Below are positions 43,780 to 51,944 of a stretch of DNA of 64,000 nucleotides, piece after piece (position 1 is the stretch's first letter; each line of letters begins with the position of its first letter). Where the stretch lies: assembly GCF_900115845.1 (NCBI RefSeq), contig NZ_FOXX01000005.1, forward strand, positions 62,001 to 126,000. Reading direction: 5' to 3'. Both the position numbers and the translations under genes were made by a program. The notes beneath the pieces are model-generated. The model was not told the DNA's origin. It did no database searches and was given only the letters and a program-made list of their open reading frames with translations. This DNA comes from Priestia endophytica DSM 13796. GTDB taxonomy: Bacteria; Bacillota; Bacilli; Bacillales; Bacillaceae_H.

Positions 43780-45063
43780 ATGGAACATATAGAAAAGATT
43801 TTAGGAGAAGTAGAGTTAAGAAAAGAAGAGCTAATCTCACTTATTGAGAAACTTGTGAAATTTAAAACACCTGCCCCTCCCGCCCGTAATACAAGGGAAG
43901 CGCAAGAATTTGTGGCAAAGCAGCTTAAACAAAATAAATTCGCAGTTGAAATGTGGGATGTTTATGAAAACGATCCAAATGTTGTGGGAGTTAAAAAGGG
44001 GAAAAGTAGTGGAGAGTATAACAGCTTAATTATTAACGGCCATATAGATGTGGCTCAAGTAGATGAAAACGAGCAGTGGGAACGTGACCCATTTCTTCCT
44101 TTTGTACGAGATGGATATCTCTTTGGAAGGGGAACTTCCGATATGAAAGGTGGATTAGGGTGTGCTCTCTTTGCATTAGAATTATTGGGAGAGTATGGTG
44201 TAGAACTTCCTGGTGATGTAATTTTCCAATCTGTGATTGGAGAGGAAGTAGGAGAAGCAGGAACAAAACAGTGTTGTGAAAGAGGGTATAGTGCTGATTT
44301 TGCACTTGTTGTAGATACAAGTGAAATGGTTATTCGTGGTCAGGGCGGTGTAATTACAGGATGGATTACAGTAAAAAGTGATCAAACATTTCATGATGGA
44401 ACAAGGCGGCATATGATTGCAGCGGGAGGAGAAACGGTCGGAGCCAGCGCAATTGAGAAAATGATGAAGATCATTAACTGGCTCAATGAACTCGAAAGAC
44501 ATTGGATGGTCACAAAAACTTATGATGGTTTTCTCCCAGGAACAACAACAATTAATCCTGCCGTCATTGAAGGAGGAAGACACCCTGCTTTTGTAGCTGA
44601 TGAGTGTCGCCTGTGGATTACCGTACATTTCTATCCAAATGAAACTTACGAGAGTGTTACAAAAGAAATTGAAGATTATATTTTAAGAATGTCTCATGGT
44701 GACCTATGGTTAAGGAATTATCCTCCAAGCTTTAGGTGGGGAGGATCATCAATGATTGAAGAAAGAGGAGAAATATTTCCTGCACTTGAAATTGATGAAA
44801 CTCATGATGGAGTGAAAATGCTTCAGCACATCCACAAAGAGGTTTTAAAAAAACAAGCTGAAATAGAAATGTCTACCTCTGTCACAGACGGAGGATGGTT
44901 AGGGGAAGCAGGAATTCCAACCGTTATTTATGGACCAGGGGAAACAAAGTATGCACATGCCGTAAATGAGCGAGTATCAATTGAGAGTTTAGTAGATTTC
45001 ACAAAAGTATTAATTGAATTTATTTATAACTGGTGTCATACAAAAAAGGGGGAAAATAAATGA
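43780..45063 (+). CDS. ylmB: N-formyl-4-amino-5-aminomethyl-2-methylpyrimidine deformylase, YlmB-like M20 enzyme
   Basis: A 427-residue enzyme of the M20/ArgE/DapE metallo-amidohydrolase family. Metal-site motifs are INGHIDVAQ, GRGTSDMKGG and GEEVGEAG, with the dimerisation insert in the middle and TSVTDGGWLGEAGIP plus GPGETKYAHAVNE near the C-terminus. Family membership alone would fit many amidases. The TPP riboswitch and the overlapping tenA gene point to YlmB, which deformylates the pyrimidine released from degraded thiamine before TenA acts on it. Confidence 0.85.
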   Translation: MEHIEKILGEVELRKEELISLIEKLVKFKTPAPPARNTREAQEFVAKQLKQNKFAVEMWDVYENDPNVVGVKKGKSSGEYNSLIINGHIDVAQVDENEQWERDPFLPFVRDGYLFGRGTSDMKGGLGCALFALELLGEYGVELPGDVIFQSVIGEEVGEAGTKQCCERGYSADFALVVDTSEMVIRGQGGVITGWITVKSDQTFHDGTRRHMIAAGGETVGASAIEKMMKIINWLNELERHWMVTKTYDGFLPGTTTINPAVIEGGRHPAFVADECRLWITVHFYPNETYESVTKEIEDYILRMSHGDLWLRNYPPSFRWGGSSMIEERGEIFPALEIDETHDGVKMLQHIHKEVLKKQAEIEMSTSVTDGGWLGEAGIPTVIYGPGETKYAHAVNERVSIESLVDFTKVLIEFIYNWCHTKKGENK

Positions 45064-45737
45064 CATTCTGTGAAGAACTTTATGCAAAAGCCAAACACAT
45101 TTGGATCGCAAATCATAAGCATCCATTTGTTCAAGGGATCGGCCATGGCACCCTTCCAAAAGAAAGTTTTCGTCATTATATGATTCAGGACTATCTCTAT
45201 CTCATTGACTATGCAAAACTTTTTGCACTTGGAAGTGTGAAAGCAACTGATGTTGAAACAATGGGTAAATTTGGAGAAATCTTGCATTCTACGTTAAATG
45301 TCGAAATGGATCTTCATCGTCAATATGCGAAAAAATTTGCTATTTCAGAGGAAGAGCTTGAAAATGCTCAGCCTGCTTCCTCAACAATTGCCTACACGCA
45401 TTATATGCTACAAGTTGCTCAAAATGGTACACTTGCCGAACTTGTAGCAGCCCTTCTTCCTTGCATGTGGAGCTATAATGAAATTGGAAGGGAATTGGCT
45501 AAAATTCCAGGAGCTCTTGAGCATGAATTTTACGGAGAATGGGTAGAGATGTATAGTTCAAAGGAATTTGGTGAACTTTCAAATTGGTTAAAAGACTTAA
45601 TGAACAAACTAGCAATAGGAAAATCAGAGGAAGAAAGAAAGAAACTAGAGGAAATTTTTCTAAATACAAGTAGATTTGAATTTCTTTTTTGGGATATGGC
45701 TTATCACGGAGAAACGTGGCCTGAAGATATTCGATAA
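45060..45737 (+). CDS. tenA: Aminopyrimidine aminohydrolase / thiaminase II TenA
   Basis: A 225-residue all-helical enzyme. Active-site residues known for TenA are visible: D44 in MIQDYLYL, Y112, nucleophile C135 in LLPCMWSY and E207 in SRFEFLFW. It hydrolyses 4-amino-5-aminomethyl-2-methylpyrimidine to the hydroxymethyl form used for thiamine synthesis. The start codon overlaps the ylmB stop (ATGA), so the two salvage steps are co-translated under the same riboswitch. Confidence 0.92.
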   Translation: MTFCEELYAKAKHIWIANHKHPFVQGIGHGTLPKESFRHYMIQDYLYLIDYAKLFALGSVKATDVETMGKFGEILHSTLNVEMDLHRQYAKKFAISEEELENAQPASSTIAYTHYMLQVAQNGTLAELVAALLPCMWSYNEIGRELAKIPGALEHEFYGEWVEMYSSKEFGELSNWLKDLMNKLAIGKSEEERKKLEEIFLNTSRFEFLFWDMAYHGETWPEDIR

Positions 45738-45767
45738 AAAAGGCACCGTTCATTGAACGGTGCTAAA
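45738..45767 (+). terminator. Possible terminator after tenA
   Basis: Strong stem GCACCGTTC/GAACGGTGC, but the T-run is poor. Confidence 0.5.
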
Positions 45768-45933
45768 CTTTGGCGTGAGCAAAATATATTATTAAGAGTA
45801 AATAGCGTTAATAATCTACTATCTCTACAATTCGTTTCAAAATTACATTTTTAAATTTTCAAAAGTTTCAATTGATGGAACTCCATAAGGGTAATGTAAA
45901 GTTTATACCTTTAAAGGGGCCCATGTCCCAAAA

Positions 45934-46101
45934 TTAAACAGCCGCCTTTTCAACGATGAATTCGTCATTATAATAAATAACTTGAGAGAGAATCTTGCAA
46001 GAGCAGTTCTCTAACTTTCCTAGCGCTTCCTTTGCCTCATGTTCATCGTCAAACTCATACATTTTTACGTCTTGGTCTGCATAAACAGTAATTACCCACA
46101 C
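45934..46101 (-). CDS. Small 55-residue protein, unrecognised
   Basis: A GTG-started frame of 55 codons with AAGGGAGGA about 10 bases upstream. The product begins MWVITVYADQDVKMYEFDDE (initiator read as Met), then HEAKEALGKLENCSCKILSQ and a C-terminal VIYYNDEFIVEKAAV. A beta-alpha-beta pattern, high acidic content and third-base bias support a real gene. A sigma-B-like element (GTTTAC-N13-GGGCGT) lies upstream on the same strand. The family is not recognised; similar short proteins annotated as hypothetical are known in Bacillaceae. Confidence 0.65.
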   Translation of the reverse strand: MWVITVYADQDVKMYEFDDEHEAKEALGKLENCSCKILSQVIYYNDEFIVEKAAV

Positions 46102-46163
46102 GTTTTGTTTTCCTCCCTTTTTTGAATTTAAAAGATAAATTGTTTACCTTTTGATGCTATCAT

Positions 46164-46188
46164 ACGCCCTTTAGTAATTAATGTAAAC
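46164..46188 (-). promoter_or_regulatory. Possible sigma-B promoter of the 55-residue protein gene
   Basis: On the minus strand GTTTAC (46188-46183), a 13-bp spacer and GGGCGT (46169-46164). The -10 differs from consensus at two positions. Confidence 0.35.
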
Positions 46189-46380
46189 CATAAAAACAAT
46201 CTTTCTATAAAAGTTCATAAATTCATTTTGGTCATTATATTTATAGTAAAAAGGATGTCAAAGAGAGTCACTATGAATGTAAAAAAAGATCTCATTGAAA
46301 GAAGTTTAAATAGAATTAAAGTTGAAGAAGAAGACAACTTTAGATTTTATTATAGGTTTAATTTCTATGTGTTCAATGAC

Positions 46381-46405
46381 GTTTTTAAATTTTCTTTCTG
46401 GGTAT
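46381..46405 (+). promoter_or_regulatory. Sigma-B promoter of the GlsB/YeaQ-like gene
   Basis: GTTTTT (46381-46386), a 13-bp spacer and GGGTAT (46400-46405), 49 bases before the start codon. Confidence 0.55.
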
Positions 46406-46453
46406 ACTTTAACTAAGCAACGAAAACAATCTTGATAAAGGAGGAGATAAGAC

Positions 46454-46708
46454 ATGTCGTGGTTATGGACAATTATTGTTGGTGGCATTATCGGTTGGCT
46501 TGCAGGAGTTTTAACAGGTCGTGATGTCCCAGGTGGAATTATTGGAAATATTATTGCTGGTTTTATCGGAGCCTGGTTAGGTTCACTTATCTTTGGTAGC
46601 TTTGGTCCGACTGTTGGCGGTTTTGCCCTTATCCCTGCAATTATCGGTGCCGTCATCCTAGTTCTAATTGTTAGCTTTGTTATGAGAAAGATGCGACACG
46701 CATCATAA
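46454..46708 (+). CDS. GlsB/YeaQ/YmgE-family small membrane stress protein
   Basis: An 84-residue protein with three hydrophobic glycine-rich helices: TIIVGGIIGWLAGVLTG, PGGIIGNIIAGFIGAWLGS and a last helix ending in RKMRH. This is the transglycosylase-associated (GlsB/YeaQ) family, which is stress-induced in many bacteria but has no proven enzyme activity. AAAGGAGGA lies upstream of the ATG. A sigma-B-type promoter supports a stress role. Confidence 0.88.
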   Translation: MSWLWTIIVGGIIGWLAGVLTGRDVPGGIIGNIIAGFIGAWLGSLIFGSFGPTVGGFALIPAIIGAVILVLIVSFVMRKMRHAS

Positions 46709-46710
46709 TA

Positions 46711-46746
46711 AAAAAGAGTTTCCCTTTAAGGGAAACTCTTTTTTAT
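46711..46746. terminator. Bidirectional terminator
   Basis: A perfect 14-bp or longer stem (46713-46726 with 46728-46741), with A- and T-runs, between convergent genes. Confidence 0.92.
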
Positions 46747-47556
46747 TTATATATTTAATAGTGAGCCATCTAAAGCCTTAATGTAGCGCTCAGCTGATCG
46801 TTGTACAGCTCTATTGGCATCTTCCTTTACACTACGGTGGAAAGCATTGTAAAGTCGATCGAAATGTAAAGGCTTTAATTGTTCTACCATTTCGCTCACT
46901 TTCGAAGCTGGGAGAGGAATCAGGTTTGGATAGCTATACATAAAGCTAACCCAATGCTGATCTGCTACAACTTGAACAATATCTCCCGTAAGTAAGACAC
47001 CATCTTCATTTCCCCAATGCAGTACAGCGCCTCCTTTAAAATGTCCTCCTAAGCGATAAAGCGTAATATCCTGACTAATCTTTAACATCGAACCTTCCCA
47101 AAAAACGATATGTTCACTATCCCTCATAACCCACTGTTTGTCATCACGATGAATATAAAGGGGAACATTAAACGCTTCTGCCCACTCTACTTGAGTTGAA
47201 TAATAATGAGGATGGGACAAGGCAATAGCATGAATTCCTCCTAGGCTCTTAATGTACTCTATAGTGTCTTCATCAAGATAGGAAATACAGTCCCATAAGA
47301 TATTTACTTCTGTTCCTTGAAGAAGATAAGCTGTTTGGCCAATAGCAAACGTGGGACTTGTTTTAATACTATAAAGGCCCTCTTCAGCTTGAGAAAAGAT
47401 ATTTCGGTATGAAGAGTCCTTTAGCTCTTCAAGTGTTGTCCATGATTGTCCATTAGGGTTCACATATTGTCTTTCATCGTTGCAAATTACACACTTTTTA
47501 GGGTGTTGAAAGCTACTGTCATATTGAACACCACATGTTGTACAGATATAAAACAT
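46747..47556 (-). CDS. MBL-fold hydrolase with N-terminal zinc ribbon
   Basis: A 269-residue protein. The N-terminal CTTCG...CVIC (residues 5-25) looks like a rubredoxin or zinc-ribbon knuckle. It is followed by a metallo-beta-lactamase fold: IALSHPHYYSTQVEWAEAF, LYRLGGHFKGGAVLHW and VLLTGDIVQVV. The usual HxHxDH motif is only HPHYYS, so the second metal site lacks its D-H pair. No substrate can be inferred. The gene is single, and converges on the GlsB-like gene. Confidence 0.8.
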   Translation of the reverse strand: MFYICTTCGVQYDSSFQHPKKCVICNDERQYVNPNGQSWTTLEELKDSSYRNIFSQAEEGLYSIKTSPTFAIGQTAYLLQGTEVNILWDCISYLDEDTIEYIKSLGGIHAIALSHPHYYSTQVEWAEAFNVPLYIHRDDKQWVMRDSEHIVFWEGSMLKISQDITLYRLGGHFKGGAVLHWGNEDGVLLTGDIVQVVADQHWVSFMYSYPNLIPLPASKVSEMVEQLKPLHFDRLYNAFHRSVKEDANRAVQRSAERYIKALDGSLLNI

Positions 47557-48053
47557 AATGTGAATACCTCCTTTGTTATCTATACTTTTATATTACACGA
47601 AGAGAAAGGGATAATTAATAATAAAAGGTAAAAAAGTAAATTTTATGTAGTGATAGGAGGCTTGCTCACTTTAGGTTCTTATTACATATTTGAAACTGGG
47701 ATGGTTTTTTGGATAAACATCCTAGTTCATGAAAAATAGAATATCCCTTAGAGTGAAAAATGTTTTAACACAAAGCATTTTATGAATCAGAAATCAATTG
47801 AAAAAATCATACAAGTATTAATTTGTAGTTGAAAAAAATAGATTTAACAAGAATTTTTTTACTAATTAAAGAATTATTGGGAATGATAAAGTAAGACAGA
47901 AAGGGAAAAGAGCGAGCTTGTTTTAGTACAAGAGAGGTTCTTTTTTAGTAACTGCAAAGAAATATATGAAAAATTCTGGTTCTTTAGTCCTTTTGTTTGT
48001 TAGATTTGAAGCGCTTTCTTTCGGGGGAGGAAAAATAAAACTAAAATTATATA
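47557..48053. other. Non-coding gap before brnQ
   Basis: About 500 bases with no convincing gene. A terminator-like structure lies at 47907-47947 (AAGAGC and GTTCTT, with inner CTTGT/ACAAG, then T-run) without a gene before it. A 62-codon frame at 47966-48154 lacks a ribosome site and is rejected. Confidence 0.4.
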
Positions 48054-48082
48054 TTGAAATACCGAAATTATACGTATATAAT
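48054..48082 (+). promoter_or_regulatory. Sigma-A promoter of brnQ
   Basis: TTGAAA (48054-48059), a 17-bp spacer and TATAAT (48077-48082). Confidence 0.75.
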
Positions 48083-48115
48083 ACGTTAATAGTTCTTAAA
48101 ATTGTGTTCGATTAT

Positions 48116-48130
48116 AATTTTCGGAAAATT
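48116..48130. promoter_or_regulatory. CodY box upstream of brnQ
   Basis: AATTTTCGGAAAATT matches the CodY consensus AATTTTCWGAAAATT at 14 of 15 positions. It lies about 35 bases downstream of the -10 element and 50 bases before the start codon, a roadblock position for repression when branched-chain amino acids and GTP are plentiful. Confidence 0.75.
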
Positions 48131-48180
48131 TTAATTGTTTTCTACAATAATTAATTTTAATTCTCACGGAGGTTTTGAAT

Positions 48181-49536
48181 ATGTCAACTAGAGTACCGAC
48201 TTCCTTTGTTGTTGTGATCGGTCTTATGCTTTTTGCTCTCTTCTTTGGAGCAGGAAATTTAATATTCCCAGCCATGTTAGGCCAAACAGCGGGGGAACAC
48301 ATTTGGTCTGCAAACGCTGGATTCCTTGTAACAGGCGTCGGTTTGCCGTTACTTGGTGTACTTGCTCTTGGCTTTTCTGGTAAGGATGATTTGCAGTCAC
48401 TAGCAAGCCGCGTAAATCCTGTTTTTGGACTTGTTTTTACGGTTGTTCTTTATTTAGCAATTGGGCCTCTATTTGCAATGCCAAGAGCAGGAACGGTGTC
48501 ATATGAAATTGGAGTTCATCCATTTGTAGTTCAATTTTTAGGTGAAGATGCAGGGTTCTGGCCACTTCTTATTTTTACGATTATTTTCTTTAGCATTGCG
48601 TGCTTTTTTTCACTAAATCCTGCGAAAATTGTCGATTTAGTAGGAAAAGTATTGACTCCACTGAAGTTAACATTTATTGGAATTTTGGTTCTTGTAGCTT
48701 TTATTAATCCTATTGGACCTTTTCAAGCACCGCGTCCTGAATATATGACACATGCTTTTTCTAAAGGATTCCAAGAAGGATACTTAACAATGGATACGTT
48801 AGCCTCTTTTGTATTTGGAATTATCATTATTAATGCAATTAAACAAAAGGGAGCTAAAACAAAAGGACAAATCATGAAAATCTGCGTGCAGGCAACTATT
48901 ATTGCAGCCGTGATTTTAGCCGTAATTTATACCGCACTTTCTTATATGGGGGCATCAAGCGTTTCAGAGCTTGGTCATTTAGATAACGGTGGAACAGTTT
49001 TAGCACGTGTTTCAGATTACTATTTCGGTTCTTATGGCGCTATTCTTTTAGGACTTATGATTACTGTAGCTTGCTTAACAACAAGCGTTGGCTTAATTAC
49101 AGCTTGTTCAGCTTTCTTCCATAAGTTATTTCCGTCTGTTTCATATAAAGCTATTGCAATTACTCTATCTGTATTCAGTGCGATCATTGCTAATGTTGGT
49201 CTTACTCAGCTTATTGCTATTTCAGTTCCAGTATTAACTATTATTTATCCACTAGCTATTGTGCTTATTTTCTTAACATTTCTACATCCTTTATTCAAAG
49301 GACGAACAGAAATTTATCAAGGTAGTTTGATTTTAACATTTATTGTTAGCCTTTTTGATGGGCTAGGAGATGCGGGTGTTCATATCACATTTATCGACAA
49401 TCTTTTCGGAAGTATTTTACCATTATACTCAATTGGTTTAGGATGGATTGTTCCAGCAATTGTTGGAGGGGTAATTGGATATATTGTAAGCTTGCTTGTA
49501 TCTAAAAGTTACTATAAAGAAGAGACAAGCAATTAA
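48181..49536 (+). CDS. brnQ: Branched-chain amino acid transporter BrnQ
   Basis: A 451-residue membrane protein with about 12 helices. LCFALFFGAGN-type motif appears as LFALFFGAGNLIFPAMLG; GVGLPLLGVLAL, GPLFAMPRAGTVSYE and the central FSLNPAKIVDLVGK are all LIVCS-family features. It takes up leucine, isoleucine and valine with a cation. ATG 48181 is chosen, with GGAGG at 48169-48173. A CodY box in the leader fits a branched-chain amino acid transporter. Confidence 0.93.
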   Translation: MSTRVPTSFVVVIGLMLFALFFGAGNLIFPAMLGQTAGEHIWSANAGFLVTGVGLPLLGVLALGFSGKDDLQSLASRVNPVFGLVFTVVLYLAIGPLFAMPRAGTVSYEIGVHPFVVQFLGEDAGFWPLLIFTIIFFSIACFFSLNPAKIVDLVGKVLTPLKLTFIGILVLVAFINPIGPFQAPRPEYMTHAFSKGFQEGYLTMDTLASFVFGIIIINAIKQKGAKTKGQIMKICVQATIIAAVILAVIYTALSYMGASSVSELGHLDNGGTVLARVSDYYFGSYGAILLGLMITVACLTTSVGLITACSAFFHKLFPSVSYKAIAITLSVFSAIIANVGLTQLIAISVPVLTIIYPLAIVLIFLTFLHPLFKGRTEIYQGSLILTFIVSLFDGLGDAGVHITFIDNLFGSILPLYSIGLGWIVPAIVGGVIGYIVSLLVSKSYYKEETSN

Positions 49537-49549
49537 GGTTCAGTAAGAG

Positions 49550-49581
49550 AGCAGCTAGAACATTTTCTAGCTGCTTTTCTT
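49550..49581 (+). terminator. Terminator of brnQ
   Basis: An 11-bp stem AGCAGCTAGAA/TTCTAGCTGCT with a CATT loop and T-rich tail. Confidence 0.9.
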
Positions 49582-49618
49582 ATGGAGAAAAAAGCCTTTT
49601 TGTTATTTGAATTGATTA

Positions 49619-49647
49619 GTGACAAATGTTAAATTTTCCTATATTAT
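49619..49647 (+). promoter_or_regulatory. Possible promoter far upstream of oatA
   Basis: GTGACA (49619-49624), a 17-bp spacer and TATTAT (49642-49647). The leader to the oatA start would be about 290 nt, and a terminator-like imperfect stem (49721-49749) lies inside it. The remaining sequence up to 49946 shows no other recognisable element. Confidence 0.4.
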
Positions 49648-49946
49648 GGTAAATGAGAGTGGGGCTTAAGACTTATTATTGAAAATGGGATGAAGTTTAA
49701 TTGCAGAAAATATATAATGGAAAAGGAGTCTTTTTGAGACCTCTTTTTTGTTGATATAGTTTGTAGAAGAAGGGTAAAAGGTATACATAATTGTCAGTCA
49801 GAATATATTTAAAAATCACATCAGACCTTATCTCCGTTCCTTAAAATAACTTACGCTAAAATGAAAATTCTTTTTTTATTACATTAATGTGAACAACTTT
49901 TGTACACAACAGGGAGAAACAGAAAGGGTTATTGGAGGAATTTATA

Positions 49947-51803
49947 TTGAGCAACAAAACGCATCATCGATATGTCTATGGACTAGATGGACTTCGAGCG
50001 TTTGCCGTGTTATCAGTTATTGCTTATCATCTGAATTTTAGTTGGGCCAAGGGAGGATTTCTCGGAGTTGATGTTTTCTTTGTGCTGTCCGGGTACTTGA
50101 TCACTTCTATTATTTTACCTTCGCATGGAAGCAGACTAACATTCGATTTTCGGGACTTTTGGATAAGACGAATTCGCCGATTACTTCCTGCAGCATATGT
50201 AATGATTATTGCAACCGTTGTATGGGTTGTCTTATTTAAAGAAGAACTGTTAGCAACTGTACGCGGAGATGCTGTATCATCTTTATTTTATACGAGCAAC
50301 TGGTGGTTTATTTTCCATAAGCTTTCATACTTTGATAGCTTTGGATCTCCTTCACCATTAAAGAATTTATGGTCTTTAGCGATTGAAGAACAATTTTATT
50401 TACTATGGCCAATATTGTTAGCGGTTAGTTTCTATATCTTTAAAAGAAGAAGTGTAGTATCATGCGTTGTTCTCGTTGGGATTCTGATCTCAGCAATGTC
50501 AATGGGAATGCTTTACGAACCAGGCATGGATCCTAGTCGTGTTTACTATGGTACAGATACACGTTCATTTGAGCTTTTGGTTGGCTGTTGGCTAGCACTT
50601 GTTTGGCCATTAAAAAGGCTCTCAGCAAAAGAACTTCCTGTGAAAGTGAGAAAAATATTTAACGGAGTAAGTATTGTTTCTTTCCTTATTATTATACTTT
50701 GCTTCTTCTTTGTTAGTGAATATCAAACGTTTGTATATCAAGGTGGAATGCTGCTGTTTTGTTTAAATACTGCCATTCTTGTTGCATGTATTTGCCATCC
50801 AAGCAACCTTCTTGGTAAATTGCTATCTTGGAAGCCATTAAGATGGATTGGTTCACGTTCATATGGAATCTATCTTTGGCATTATCCAGTTATTGTACTT
50901 ACAACGCCTGTAGAAGAGATTGGTACACAAAATTATTGGCGTATTGCTTTGCAGATATTCGTGACTTTTGTTGTAGCAGAGTGGTCATATCGAATGATTG
51001 AGATGCCGATTCGTAAAAACGGGTTTAGACAATTCTTCAAACGCTATATTCCAACCACAACACTAACGTGGAAAAAGCTTTCTATTACTCGCAAACTATC
51101 AACAGTAGCTATTTTTCTCATTGTACTTGTATTTACAGCTGGTGTAACGGGTCTAGCTAAGGGAGAAGTAAGACATGAATCTCCAGAGAAAACGAGCGTT
51201 AAGGTTTCTCCAAATCAAAATGAAGAGGAACACGCTGTAAAAGAGAAAAAAGAAGAATCTCAGCAATCAAAAGACACAGATTCAAAAGAGAAGGAATCAG
51301 AATCCTCTAAGGTGGATGAACAAGAGAAGTCATTAACTCCCCCTGAGAAAATATTTGCAATTGGAGACTCTGTTATGCTTGATATTGCAGGAAATCTTCA
51401 TGAAAAATACCCAAATATAACAATTGATGGGAAGGTTGGAAGACAGCTTTATGAGGCGATTGAAATAGCTCCTTCATATGCATCATTTAATAATAAAGAT
51501 GCAGTTGTTGTTATTGAGCTTGGAACAAATGGTTATTTTACAGATGAACAGATTGATAAATTACTATCATATTTCGATGAAGCAAACGTTTATCTTGTAA
51601 ATACGCGTGTTCCACGTTCATGGGAAGATCAAGTTAATGAAACACTAGCTAAAAAAGCCAAGGAGTATAAGAACGTAAAATTAATAAATTGGCATAAAGA
51701 ATCCTTAGAGCACCCCGAATATTTTGGGGGAGATGGAGTTCATCTTACTCAAAAAGGATCGGAGGCATTAACTGAACTTATTCAGGATGCTGTGAATGAA
51801 TGA
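49947..51803 (+). CDS. oatA: OatA-type O-acetyltransferase (acyltransferase-3 plus SGNH domain)
   Basis: A 618-residue protein. The N-terminal acyltransferase-3 membrane domain (about 1-400) starts YVYGLDGLRAFAVLSVIAYH and has GVDVFFVLSGYLIT and WSLAIEEQFYLLWP. After a charged linker rich in E, K and S (about 405-445) comes an external SGNH domain, with the serine in FAIGDSVMLD and the D-x-x-H pair in GGDGVHLTQKG. Such proteins acetylate peptidoglycan MurNAc or, in some cases, wall polymers; the exact acceptor cannot be told here. The start is TTG 49947, 6 bases after TGGAGGAA (49933-49940). Confidence 0.85.
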   Translation: MSNKTHHRYVYGLDGLRAFAVLSVIAYHLNFSWAKGGFLGVDVFFVLSGYLITSIILPSHGSRLTFDFRDFWIRRIRRLLPAAYVMIIATVVWVVLFKEELLATVRGDAVSSLFYTSNWWFIFHKLSYFDSFGSPSPLKNLWSLAIEEQFYLLWPILLAVSFYIFKRRSVVSCVVLVGILISAMSMGMLYEPGMDPSRVYYGTDTRSFELLVGCWLALVWPLKRLSAKELPVKVRKIFNGVSIVSFLIIILCFFFVSEYQTFVYQGGMLLFCLNTAILVACICHPSNLLGKLLSWKPLRWIGSRSYGIYLWHYPVIVLTTPVEEIGTQNYWRIALQIFVTFVVAEWSYRMIEMPIRKNGFRQFFKRYIPTTTLTWKKLSITRKLSTVAIFLIVLVFTAGVTGLAKGEVRHESPEKTSVKVSPNQNEEEHAVKEKKEESQQSKDTDSKEKESESSKVDEQEKSLTPPEKIFAIGDSVMLDIAGNLHEKYPNITIDGKVGRQLYEAIEIAPSYASFNNKDAVVVIELGTNGYFTDEQIDKLLSYFDEANVYLVNTRVPRSWEDQVNETLAKKAKEYKNVKLINWHKESLEHPEYFGGDGVHLTQKGSEALTELIQDAVNE

Positions 51804-51837
51804 AAACCAAGGCCATAAGAGTGGTCTTGGTTTTTAG
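51803..51837 (+). terminator. Terminator of oatA
   Basis: A 13-bp stem (51803-51815 with 51822-51834, one G-U) and T-run. Confidence 0.88.
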
Positions 51838-51879
51838 TTTGTGTAAAAATATAGATTATAATTCGAGCTAACTTCCTAT

Positions 51880-51905
51880 TAAAAAGAAAAAAGAAAAGCC
51901 GATAT
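51880..51905 (+). promoter_or_regulatory. Sigma-D promoter of fliD-fliS-fliT
   Basis: TAAA (51880-51883), 14 bases, then the exact consensus -10 GCCGATAT (51898-51905). It lies 40 bases before fliD. Confidence 0.85.
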
Positions 51906-51944
51906 AAATAAAAATACCTTCGAAGAAATATAGGCGGTGAAAAG

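Noticed and set aside
46228-46416. 62-codon plus-strand frame before the GlsB-like gene
   Set aside because: Composition is Phe/Tyr/Asn-rich without a ribosome site, and a sigma-B-type promoter lies inside its end.
47966-48154. 62-codon plus-strand frame before brnQ
   Set aside because: It has no ribosome site, is AT-driven, and overlaps the brnQ promoter and CodY box.
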